Below are positions 53,207 through 64,000 of a stretch of DNA of 64,000 bases, piece after piece (within the stretch, counting starts at the first letter, position 1; each line of letters begins with the position of its first letter). A program made the translations under genes and the position numbers. Source of the DNA: Meconema thalassinum (taxonomy: Eukaryota > Arthropoda > Insecta > Orthoptera > Tettigoniidae); contig OX336388.2 of assembly GCA_946902985.2 (NCBI GenBank), positions 1,697,839,978 to 1,697,903,977 of the forward strand. Reading direction: 5' to 3'. The notes below the pieces were generated by a model, which was not told the DNA's origin, made no database searches, and saw nothing but the letters and a program-made list of their open reading frames with translations.

Positions 53207-54179
53207 ATTATGGTAGGTAACTGTAACTTCGATACTAATTATGACATGTCCCTGTAATTTCGATACAAATTATGGCAGGTAACTGTAACTTCGATACTAA
53301 TTATGTCAGGTAACAGTAACTTCGATACAAATGATGGCAGGTAACATTACCTTCGATACTAATTATGACAGGTAACTGTAACTTCGATACTAATTATGAC
53401 AAGTAATTATAACTTCGATACTAATTATGACAGGTAAATGTAACTTCGATACTAATTATGACAAGTAACTGTAATTTCGATACAAATTATGGCAGGTAAC
53501 AGTACCTTCGATACTAATTATGACAGGTAACTGTAACTTCGATACTAATTATGACAAGTAATTATAACTTCGATACTAATTAAGACAGGAAAATGTAACA
53601 TCGATACTAATTATGACAAGTAACTGTAACTTCGATACTAATTATGACAAGTAACTGTAACTTCGATACTAATTATGACAGGTAACAGTAACTTCGATAC
53701 TAATTATGACAAGTAACTGTAATTTCGATACAAATTTTGGCAGGTAACTGTAACTTTGATATTAATTATGACAGGTAACAGTAACTTCGATACTAATTAT
53801 GACAAGTAACTGTACCATCGATACCAATTATGACAGGTAACTGTAACTTCGTTACTAATTATGACATGTAACTGTAACTTCGATACTAATTATGGCAGGT
53901 AACTGTAACTTCGATACTAATTACTACAGGTAACAGTAACTTCGATACTAATTATGACAGGTTACTGTAACATCGTTACTAATTATGTCAAGTAATTGTA
54001 ACTTCGATACTAATTATGACAAGTAACTGTAACTTCGTTACTAATTATGACAAGTAACTGTAACTTCGATACAAATTATGGCAGGTAACTGTAACTTCGA
54101 TACTAATTACTACAGGTAACAGTAACTTCGATACTAATTATGACAGGTTACTGTAACATCGTTACTAATTATGTCAAGT

Positions 54180-54195
54180 AATTGTAACCTCGATA
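54180..54195 (+). repeat. Left target-site duplication of SINE copy 1
   Basis: AATTGTAACCTCGATA is repeated at 54,529-54,544 immediately after the SINE. Sixteen bases is typical of LINE-mobilised SINE insertion. The first two A residues at the right copy may belong to the SINE tail. Confidence 0.88.
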
Positions 54196-54528
54196 GAGCC
54201 TCCGTGGCTTAGGCGGCAGCCCGCTGGCCTCTCACCGCTGAGTCCGTGGTTCAAATCCCGGTCACTCCATGTGAGATCTGTGCTGGACAAAACGGAGGCA
54301 GACAGGTTGTTCTCCGGGTACTCCGGTTTTCCCTGTCAAAATTTCATTCCAGCAACACTCTCCACTATCATTTCATTTCATCTGTCATTCATTTAATCAT
54401 TGCCCCAGAGGAGTGCGACAGGCTTCGGCAGCCGGCACACTTCATATCCTCGCCGCTAGATGGGGGCTTCATTCATTCCATTCCTGACCCGGTCGGAGAC
54501 TGGAAGCAGGCAGTGGATTTTCATTTTC
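54196..54528 (+). mobile_element. tRNA-derived SINE, copy 1
   Basis: 333 bp of non-satellite sequence on the plus strand. The 5' head is tRNA-like: starts GAGCCTCCG, has a box A match TGGCTTAGGCGG (54,205-54,216) and box B GGTTCAAATCC (54,248-54,258), 31 bp apart, suitable for RNA polymerase III. The body contains CCAGAGGAGTGCGACAGG and CGCCGCTAGATGGGGGCTTC and ends with a short TTTTCA-type tail. The acceptor stem no longer pairs properly, so it is not a working tRNA gene. An open frame at 54,246-54,536 is accidental. The body looks like a widespread insect SINE to me, but I cannot name the family. Confidence 0.9.
54205..54258 (+). promoter_or_regulatory. Internal RNA polymerase III promoter (boxes A and B), SINE copy 1
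   Basis: Box A TGGCTTAGGCGG fits the TRGCNNAGYGG pattern closely, and box B GGTTCAAATCC fits GGTTCRANNCC. The spacing matches a tRNA. Activity in this heterochromatin-like setting is unknown. Confidence 0.8.
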
Positions 54529-54544
54529 AATTGTAACCTCGATA
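54529..54544 (+). repeat. Right target-site duplication of SINE copy 1
   Basis: AATTGTAACCTCGATA directly follows the SINE tail TTTTC and leads back into CTAATTTTGACATG satellite. It is identical to the left copy. Confidence 0.88.
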
Positions 54545-56026
54545 CTAATTTTGACATGTAACTGTAACTTCGATACTTATTATGACAGGTAACTGTAATT
54601 TCGATTAAAATTATGGCAGGTAACTGTATCTTCGATACTAATTAATACAGGTAACAGTAACTTCGATACTAATTCTGACAGGTTACTGTAACACCGTTAC
54701 TAATTATGTCAAGTAACTGTAACTTCGATACTTATTATGACAAGTAACTGTAACTTCGATACTTATTATGACAGGTAACTGTAACTTCATTACTAATTAT
54801 GACAAGATACTGTAACTTCGATACTAATTTTGACAGGCAACTGTAACTTCGATACTAATTATGACATATAAATGTAACTTCGATACTAATTATGACAAGT
54901 AACTGTAACTTCGATACTAATTATGACAGGTAACTGTAACTTCGTTACTAATTATGACAAGTAACTGTAACTTCGATACAAATTATGGCAGGTAACTGTA
55001 ACCTCGATACTAATTACTACAGGTTACAGTAACTTCGATACTAATTATGACAGGTTACTGTAACATCGTTACTAATTATGTCAAGTAATTGTAACTTCGA
55101 TACTAATTATGACATGTAACTGTAACTTCGATACTTATTATGGCAGGTAACTGTAATTTCGATTAAAATTATGGCAGGTAACTGTAACTTCGATACTAAT
55201 TATGACAGGTAACTGTAACTTCGATACTAATTATGACAAATAAATGTAACTTCGATACTAATTATGACAATTAACTTTAATTTCGATACTAATTATGGTA
55301 GGTAACTGTAACTTCGATACTAATTATGACAAGTCCCTGTAATTTCGATACAAATTATGGCAGGTAACTGTAACTCCGATACTAATTATGTCATGTAACA
55401 GTAACTTTGATACTAATTATGACAGGAAACTGTAACTTCGTTAATTATTATGAAAAGAAACTGTAATTTCGATACAAATTATGACAGGTAACTGTAACTT
55501 CGTTACTAATTATGACAAGTAACTGTAATTTCGATACAAATTATGGCAGGTAACAGTACCTTCGATAGTAATTATGACAGGTAACTGTAACTTCGATACT
55601 TATTATGACAAGTAATTATAACTTCGATACCAATTATGACAGGTAAATGTAACTTCGATACTAATTATGACAAGTAACTGTAACTTCGATACTAATTATG
55701 ACAAGTAACTGTAACTTCGATACTAATTATGACAGGTAACAGTAACTTCGATACTAATTATGACAAGCAACTGTAATTTCGATACAAAATTTGGCAGGTA
55801 ACTGTAACTTCGATATTAATTATGACAGGTAACAGTAACTTCGATACTAATTATGACAAGTAACTGTAACATCGATACCAATTATGACAGGTGACTGTAA
55901 CTTCGTTACTAATTATGACATGTAACTGTAACTTCGATACAAATTATGGCATGTAACTGTAACTTCGATACTAATTACTACAGGTAACAGTAACTTCGAT
56001 ACTAATTATGACAGGTTACTGTAACA

Positions 56027-56034
56027 TCGTTACT
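56027..56034 (+). other. Empty LINE insertion site in unit 2
   Basis: GTAACATCGTTACTAATTCTGTC is continuous here, matching the left and right flanks of the LINE joined with one copy of TCGTTACT. The same intact site is at 43,204-43,211 and 61,436-61,443. Confidence 0.85.
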
Positions 56035-59000
56035 AATTCTGTCAAGTAATTATAACTTCGATACTAATTATGACAAGTAACTGTAACTTCGTTACTAATT
56101 ATGTCAAGTAATTGTAACTTCGATACTAATTTTGACATGTAACTGTAATTTCGATACAAATTTTGGCAGGATACTCTAATTTCGATACTTATTATGACAG
56201 GTAACAGTAACTTCGATACTTATTATGACAAGTAACTTTAACTTCGATACTAATTATGACAGGTAACTGTAACTTCGTTACTAATTATGACTAGTAACTA
56301 TAACTTCGATACAAATTATGGCAGGTAACTGTATTTTCGATACTAATTACTACAGGTAACAGTTACTTCGATACTAATTATGACAGGTTACTGTAACATC
56401 GTTACTAATTATGTCAAGTAATTGTAACTTCGATACTAATTATGACATGTAACTGCAACTTCGATACTTATTATGACAAGGAACTGTAATTTCTATACAA
56501 AATATGGCAGGAAACTGTAACTTTTATACTAAGTATGACAGGTAACAGTAACTTCGATACTAATTATGACAAGTAACTGTAACTTCGTTACTAATTATGA
56601 CAAGTAACTCTAATTTTGATAAAAAATTATGGCAGGTAACTGTAACTTCGATACTAATTAATACAGGTAACAGTAACTTCGATACTAATTCTGACAGGTT
56701 ACTGTAACACCGTTACTAATTATGTCAAGTAACTGTAACTTCGATACTAATTATGACAAGTAACTGTAACTTCGATACTTATTATGACAGGTAACTGTAA
56801 CTTCATTACTAATTATGACAAGAAACTGTAACTTCGATACTAATTATGACAGGTAACTGTAACTTCGATACTAATTATGACAAATAAATGTAACTTCGAT
56901 ACTAATTATGACAAGTAACTGTAATTTCGATACAAATTATGGCAGGTAACTGTAACGTCGATACTAATTATGACAGGTAACAGTAACTTCGATACTAATT
57001 ATGGCAGGTAACTGTAACTTCGATACTAATTATGACAGGTAACAGTTACTTCGATACTAATTTTGACAAGTAACTGTAACTTCGATACTAATTATGACAG
57101 GTACCTGTAACTTCGTTACTAATTATGACAAGTAACTGTAATTTCTTAACAAATTATGGCGGGTAATTGTAATTTCGATACTAATTATCACAGGTAACAG
57201 TAACTTCGATACTAATTATGACAAGTAACTGTAACTTCGATACTAATTATGACAGGTAACTGTAACTTCGTTACTAATTATGACAAGTAACTGTAACTTC
57301 GATACAAATTATGGCAGGTAACTGTAACTTCGGTACTAATTACTACAGGTAACAGTAACTTCGATACTAATTATGACAAGTAACTGTAATTTCGATACAA
57401 AATTTGGCAGGTAACTGTAACTTCGAAACTAATTATGACAGGTTACAGTAACTTCGATACTAATTATGACAAGTAACTGTAACATCGATACCAATTATGA
57501 CAGGTAACTGTAACTTCGTTACTAATTATGACATGTAACTGTAATTTCGATACAAATTATGGCAGGTAACTGTAACTTCGATACTAATTATGACAGGTAA
57601 CAGTAACTTCGATACTAATTATGGCAGGTAACTGTAACTTCGAAACTAATTATGACAGGTAACAGTTACTTCGATACAAATTATGACAAGTAACTGTAAC
57701 TTCGATACTTATTATGACAGGTAACTGTAACTTCGTTACTAATTATGACAAGTAACTGTAATTTCGTTACAAATTATGGCAGGTTATTGTAATTTCGATA
57801 CTAATTATGACAGGTAACAGTTACTTCGATACTAATTATGACAAGTAACAGTAACTTCGATACTAATTAGGAAAAGTAACTGTAACTTCGATACTAATTA
57901 TGACAGGTAACTGTAACTTCGTTCCTAATAATGACAATTAATTGAATTTTCGATACAAATTTTGGCAGGTAAATCTAACTTCGATACTTATTATGACAGG
58001 TAAGAGTAACTTCGATACTAATCATGACAAGTAACTGTAACTTCGATACTAATTATGACAGGTAACTGTAACTTCGTTACTAATTATGACAAGTAACTGT
58101 AACTTCGATACAAATTATGGCAGGTAACTGTAACTTCGATACTAATTACTACAGGTAACAGTAACTTCGATACTTATTATGACAGGTTACTGTAACATCG
58201 TTACTAATTATGTCAAGTAATTGTAACTTCGATACTAATTATGGCAAGTAACTGTAACTTCGATACTTATTATGACAGGTAACTCTAATTTCGATACAAA
58301 TTATGGCAGGTAACTGTAACTTCGATACTAATTATGACAGGTAACAGTAACTTCGATACTAATTATGACAAGTAACTATAACTTCGATACAAATTATGAC
58401 AGGCAACTGTTACTTCGATACTAATTATGACAAGAAACTCTAACTTCGTTACCAATTATGAAAAGTAACAGTAATTTTGATAAAATATTATGGTAGGTAA
58501 TTGTAACTTCAATACTAATTATGACAGGTAACAGTAACTTCGATGCTATTTATGACAGGTAACTGTAACTTCGATACTAATTATGACAAGTAACTTTAAT
58601 TTCGATACTAGGCCTAATTATGGTAGGTAACTGTAACTTCGATACTAATTATGACATGTCCCTGTAATTTCGATACAAATTATGGCAGGTAACTGTAACT
58701 TCGATACTAATTATGTCAGGTAACAGTAACTTCGATACAAATGATGGCAGGTAACATTACCTTCGATACTAATTATGACAGTAACTGTAACTTCGATACT
58801 AATTATGACAAGTAATTATAACTTCGATACTAATTATGACAGGTAAATGTAACTTCGATACTAATTATGACAAGTAACTGTAATTTCGATACAAATTATG
58901 GCAGGTAACAGTACCTTCGATACTAATTATGACAGGTAACTGTAACTTCGATACTAATTATGACAAGTAATTATAACTTCGATACTAATTAAGACAGGAA

Positions 59001-59588
59001 AATGTAACATCGATACTAATTATGACAAGTAACTGTAACTTCGATACTAATTATGACAAGTAACTGTAACTTCGATACTAATTATGACAGGTAACAGTAA
59101 CTTCGATACTAATTATGACAAGTAACTGTAATTTCGATACAAATTTTGGCAGGTAACTGTAACTTTGATATTAATTATGACAGGTAACAGTAACTTCGAT
59201 ACTAATTATGACAAGTAACTGTAACATCGATACCAATTATGACAGGTAACTGTAACTTCGTTACTAATTATGACATGTAACTGTAACTTCGATACTAATT
59301 ATGGCAGGTAACTGTAACTTCGATACTAATTACTACAGGTAACAGTAACTTCGATACTAATTATGACAGGTTACTGTAACATCGTTACTAATTATGTCAA
59401 GTAATTGTAACTTCGATACTAATTATGACAAGTAACTGTAACTTCGTTACTAATTATGACAAGTAACTGTAACTTCGATACAAATTATGGCAGGTAACTG
59501 TAACTTCGATACTAATTACTACAGGTAACAGTAACTTCGATACTAATTATGACAGGTTACTGTAACATCGTTACTAATTATGTCAAGT

Positions 59589-59604
59589 AATTGTAACCTC
59601 GATA
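59589..59604 (+). repeat. Left target-site duplication of SINE copy 2
   Basis: AATTGTAACCTCGATA, identical to the duplication around copy 1, including its unusual CCTCG. This is what duplication of the whole locus predicts. Confidence 0.88.
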
Positions 59605-59937
59605 GAGCCTCCGTGGCTTAGGCGGCAGCCCGCTGGCCTCTCACCGCTGAGTCCGTGGTTCAAATCCCGGTCACTCCATGTGAGATCTGTGCTGGACAAA
59701 ACGGAGGCAGACAGGTTGTTCTCCGGGTACTCCGGTTTTCCCTGTCAAAATTTCATTCCAGCAACACTCTCCACTATCATTTCATTTCATCTGTCATTCA
59801 TTTAATCATTGCCCCAGAGGAGTGCGACAGGCTTCGGCAGCCGGCACACTTCATATCCTCGCCGCTAGATGGGGGCTTCATTCATTCCATTCCTGACCCG
59901 GTCGGAGACTGGAAGCAGGCAGTGGATTTTCATTTTC
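59605..59937 (+). mobile_element. tRNA-derived SINE, copy 2 (duplicated with its locus)
   Basis: By eye identical to copy 1 over all 333 bp, with box A at 59,614-59,625 and box B at 59,657-59,667. Target duplications and satellite flanks are also the same at the 5,409-bp lag. It was therefore copied as part of unit 2 and is not an independent retrotransposition. The open frame at 59,655-59,945 is accidental. Confidence 0.9.
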
Positions 59938-59953
59938 AATTGTAACCTCGATA
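59938..59953 (+). repeat. Right target-site duplication of SINE copy 2
   Basis: AATTGTAACCTCGATA directly after the SINE tail, identical to the other three copies of this duplication. Confidence 0.88.
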
Positions 59954-61435
59954 CTAATTTTGACATGTAACTGTAACTTCGATACTTATTATGACAGGTA
60001 ACTGTAATTTCGATTAAAATTATGGCAGGTAACTGTATCTTCGATACTAATTAATACAGGTAACAGTAACTTCGATACTAATTCTGACAGGTTACTGTAA
60101 CACCGTTACTAATTATGTCAAGTAACTGTAACTTCGATACTTATTATGACAAGTAACTGTAACTTCGATACTTATTATGACAGGTAACTGTAACTTCATT
60201 ACTAATTATGACAAGATACTGTAACTTCGATACTAATTTTGACAGGCAACTGTAACTTCGATACTAATTATGACATATAAATGTAACTTCGATACTAATT
60301 ATGACAAGTAACTGTAACTTCGATACTAATTATGACAGGTAACTGTAACTTCGTTACTAATTATGACAAGTAACTGTAACTTCGATACAAATTATGGCAG
60401 GTAACTGTAACCTCGATACTAATTACTACAGGTTACAGTAACTTCGATACTAATTATGACAGGTTACTGTAACATCGTTACTAATTATGTCAAGTAATTG
60501 TAACTTCGATACTAATTATGACATGTAACTGTAACTTCGATACTTATTATGGCAGGTAACTGTAATTTCGATTAAAATTATGGCAGGTAACTGTAACTTC
60601 GATACTAATTATGACAGGTAACTGTAACTTCGATACTAATTATGACAAATAAATGTAACTTCGATACTAATTATGACAATTAACTTTAATTTCGATACTA
60701 ATTATGGTAGGTAACTGTAACTTCGATACTAATTATGACAAGTCCCTGTAATTTCGATACAAATTATGGCAGGTAACTGTAACTCCGATACTAATTATGT
60801 CATGTAACAGTAACTTTGATACTAATTATGACAGGAAACTGTAACTTCGTTAATTATTATGAAAAGAAACTGTAATTTCGATACAAATTATGACAGGTAA
60901 CTGTAACTTCGTTACTAATTATGACAAGTAACTGTAATTTCGATACAAATTATGGCAGGTAACAGTACCTTCGATAGTAATTATGACAGGTAACTGTAAC
61001 TTCGATACTTATTATGACAAGTAATTATAACTTCGATACCAATTATGACAGGTAAATGTAACTTCGATACTAATTATGACAAGTAACTGTAACTTCGATA
61101 CTAATTATGACAAGTAACTGTAACTTCGATACTAATTATGACAGGTAACAGTAACTTCGATACTAATTATGACAAGCAACTGTAATTTCGATACAAAATT
61201 TGGCAGGTAACTGTAACTTCGATATTAATTATGACAGGTAACAGTAACTTCGATACTAATTATGACAAGTAACTGTAACATCGATACCAATTATGACAGG
61301 TGACTGTAACTTCGTTACTAATTATGACATGTAACTGTAACTTCGATACAAATTATGGCATGTAACTGTAACTTCGATACTAATTACTACAGGTAACAGT
61401 AACTTCGATACTAATTATGACAGGTTACTGTAACA

Positions 61436-64000
61436 TCGTTACTAATTCTGTCAAGTAATTATAACTTCGATACTAATTATGACAAGTAACTGTAACTTCG
61501 TTACTAATTATGTCAAGTAATTGTAACTTCGATACTAATTTTGACATGTAACTGTAATTTCGATACAAATTTTGGCAGGATACTCTAATTTCGATACTTA
61601 TTATGACAGGTAACAGTAACTTCGATACTTATTATGACAAGTAACTTTAACTTCGATACTAATTATGACAGGTAACTGTAACTTCGTTACTAATTATGAC
61701 TAGTAACTATAACTTCGATACAAATTATGGCAGGTAACTGTATTTTCGATACTAATTACTACAGGTAACAGTTACTTCGATACTAATTATGACAGGTTAC
61801 TGTAACATCGTTACTAATTATGTCAAGTAATTGTAACTTCGATACTAATTATGACATGTAACTGCAACTTCGATACTTATTATGACAAGGAACTGTAATT
61901 TCTATACAAAATATGGCAGGAAACTGTAACTTTTATACTAAGTATGACAGGTAACAGTAACTTCGATACTAATTATGACAAGTAACTGTAACTTCGTTAC
62001 TAATTATGACAAGTAACTCTAATTTTGATAAAAAATTATGGCAGGTAACTGTAACTTCGATACTAATTAATACAGGTAACAGTAACTTCGATACTAATTC
62101 TGACAGGTTACTGTAACACCGTTACTAATTATGTCAAGTAACTGTAACTTCGATACTAATTATGACAAGTAACTGTAACTTCGATACTTATTATGACAGG
62201 TAACAGTAACTTCATTACTAATTATGACAAGAAACTGTAACTTCGATACTAATTATGACAGGTAACTGTAACTTCGATACTAATTATGACAAATAAATGT
62301 AACTTCGATACTAATTATGACAAGTAACTGTAATTTCGATACAAATTATGGCAGGTAACTGTAACGTCGATACTAATTATGACAGGTAACAGTAACTTCG
62401 ATACTAATTATGGCAGGTAACTGTAACTTCGATACTAATTATGACAGGTAACAGTTACTTCGATACTAATTTTGACAAGTAACTGTAACTTCGATACTAA
62501 TTATGACAGGTACCTGTAACTTCGTTACTAATTATGACAAGTAACTGTAATTTCTTAACAAATTATGGCGGGTAATTGTAATTTCGATACTAATTATCAC
62601 AGGTAACAGTAACTTCGATACTAATTATGACAAGTAACTGTAACTTCGATACTAATTATGACAGGTAACTGTAACTTCGTTACTAATTATGACAAGTAAC
62701 TGTAACTTCGATACAAATTATGGCAGGTAACTGTAACTTCGGTACTAATTACTACAGGTAACAGTAACTTCGATACTAATTATGACAAGTAACTGTAATT
62801 TCGATACAAAATTTGGCAGGTAACTGTAACTTCGAAACTAATTATGACAGGTTACAGTAACTTCGATACTAATTATGACAAGTAACTGTAACATCGATAC
62901 CAATTATGACAGGTAACTGTAACTTCGTTACTAATTATGACATGTAACTGTAATTTCGATACAAATTATGGCAGGTAACTGTAACTTCGATACTAATTAT
63001 GACAGGTAACAGTAACTTCGATACTAATTATGGCAGGTAACTGTAACTTCGAAACTAATTATGACAGGTAACAGTTACTTCGATACAAATTATGACAAGT
63101 AACTGTAACTTCGATACTTATTATGACAGGTAACTGTAACTTCGTTACTAATTATGACAAGTAACTGTAATTTCGTTTCAAATTATGGCAGGTTATTGTA
63201 ATTTCGATACTAATTATGACAGGTAACAGTTACTTCGATACTAATTATGACAAGTAACAGTAACTTCGATACTAATTAGGACAAGTAACTGTAACTTCGA
63301 TACTAATTATGACAGGTAACTGTAACTTCGTTCCTAATAATGACAATTAATTGAATTTTCGATACAAATTTTGGCAGGTAAATCTAACTTCGATACTTAT
63401 TATGACAGGTAAGAGTAACTTCGATACTAATCATGACAAGTAACTGTAACTTCGATACTAATTATGACAGGTAACTGTAACTTCGTTACTAATTATGACA
63501 AGTAACTGTAACTTCGATACAAATTATGGCAGGTAACTGTAACTTCGATACTAATTACTACAGGTAACAGTAACTTCGATACTAATTATGACAGGTTACT
63601 GTAACATCGTTACTAATTATGTCAAGTAATTGTAACTTCGATACTAATTACGGCAAGTAACTGTAACTTCGATACTTATTATGACAGGTAACTCTAATTT
63701 CGATTAAAATTATGGCAGGTAACTGTAACTTCGATACTAATTATGACAGGTAACAGTAACTTCGATACTAATAATGACAAGTAACTATAACATCGATACA
63801 AATTATGACAGGCAACTGTAACTTCGATACTAATTATGACAAGAAACTCTAACTTCGTTACTAATTATGACAAGTAACAGTAATTTTGATAAAATATTAT
63901 GGTAGGTAACTGTAACTTCAATACTAATTGGGACAGGTAACAGTAACTTCGATGCTATTTATGACAGGTAACTGTAACTTCGATTCTAATTATGACAAGT
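61436..64000 (+). repeat. 5.41-kb higher-order unit 3 (cut by the window end)
   Basis: Matches unit 2 at a lag of 5,409 bp from 61,436 onward. The window ends about 1 kb before a third SINE would be expected. From about 63,577 unit 3 stops following units 1 and 2 at several sites and instead carries unit 0 variants, such as GATTAAAATTATGG near 63,702 and GGCAACTGTAACTTCG near 63,811. All of it is satellite; no gene seen. Confidence 0.85.

Larger units (their letters stand above)
50492..56026 (+). repeat. 5.4-kb higher-order unit 1 (with first SINE)
   Basis: Begins at the right LINE target copy TCGTTACT and runs to the next TCGTTACTAATTCTGTC at 56,027, 5,535 bp including the SINE and its duplication (349 bp). 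It carries a six-base insertion GGCCTA at 53,201. Compared with units 2 and 3 it has four extra monomers (124 bp) just after the target site, shared with unit 0. Apart from the SINE, everything is 31-bp satellite; I see no gene. Confidence 0.88.
56027..61435 (+). repeat. 5.41-kb higher-order unit 2 (with second SINE)
   Basis: 5,409 bp from one TCGTTACTAATTCTGTC to the next. It aligns to unit 1 at a lag of 5,411, then 5,410, then 5,409 bp, and carries the GGCCTA insertion and the SINE at the same place. Visible differences from unit 1 include loss of one G in GACAGTAACTG near 58,780 and TGTAACATCG against TGTACCATCG near 59,222. It lacks the four monomers after the target site that unit 1 has. 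Confidence 0.9.

Noticed and set aside
54196..54270. Functional tRNA gene
   Set aside because: Boxes A and B are present, but the acceptor stem does not pair and the sequence continues into a SINE body.
54246..54536. 96-residue open reading frame
   Set aside because: It lies inside the SINE, starts in the tRNA-like head and ends in the target duplication. It is accidental.
59655..59945. Second identical 96-residue open reading frame
   Set aside because: Same accidental frame in the duplicated SINE; its conservation only reflects recent duplication.
1..64000. CENP-B box in the monomer, because TTCG is present
   Set aside because: The known box needs TTCG, then A at a fixed distance, then CGGG. 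The monomer has no CGGG and the spacing base does not fit.
1..64000. Telomeric repeat array
   Set aside because: No TTAGG or TTAGGG runs; the 31-bp unit is unlike known telomere repeats.
50492..64000. Independent insertion of two SINEs at a hotspot
   Set aside because: Target duplications, flanks and the satellite for kilobases on both sides match at one constant lag, so a single insertion followed by unit duplication is simpler.
1..64000. Inverted segments of the array
   Set aside because: All monomers read in the same direction, including on both sides of the LINE and SINEs; no head-to-head junction was seen.

Overview
The window is almost entirely satellite DNA from a eukaryote, most likely an arthropod and plausibly an insect. 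I infer this from the kinds of inserted elements (an APE-type non-LTR retrotransposon and a tRNA-derived SINE). The species cannot be fixed from sequence alone. There is no host gene, no bacterial or viral gene set and no CRISPR array.

The backbone is a head-to-tail array of a 31-bp monomer, about 32% GC, roughly 1,900 copies by division. All copies have the same orientation. Each monomer opens with a doubled hexamer (GTAACT GTAACT), continues with TTCGATACTAAT and ends with TATGACAG. Stop codons occur in every frame, and the period is not a multiple of three, so the array is non-coding. I do not recognise the family.

The array is built from nested higher-order duplications, which show as exact recurrences of rare monomer variants at fixed lags. 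From left to right: an older dispersed pairing (1.75-2.45 kb with 11.9-12.6 kb, lag 10,146 bp; 2.86-4.9 kb with 9.4-11.4 kb, lag about 6,515 bp); a tandem pair at lag 2,048 bp (5.34-9.40 kb); one at lag 1,522 bp (13.2-15.9 kb); one at lag 3,291 bp nested in one at lag 4,843 bp (16.8-27.7 kb); a 3.6-3.76 kb pair (32.0-39.4 kb); a pair at lag about 10,090 bp (29.4-31.2 kb with 39.6-41.3 kb); and a 5.41 kb unit present as units 1, 2 and partial 3 from 50.5 kb to the end. A related unit 0, without the SINE, lies at 43.2-47.3 kb.

Two kinds of mobile element interrupt the array. A 5'-truncated Jockey/CR1-like LINE lies at 47,336-50,491 on the minus strand. It carries endonuclease and reverse transcriptase in one frame, broken by a single TAG. 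An identical 333-bp tRNA-derived SINE occurs at 54,196 and 59,605 with identical 16-bp target duplications, so the second copy arose by duplication of the surrounding satellite unit and not by a second insertion. Uninterrupted versions of both insertion sites survive in sister units. Together they give a relative history: unit spread, then SINE insertion, then 5.4-kb amplification, with the LINE insertion never amplified in view.
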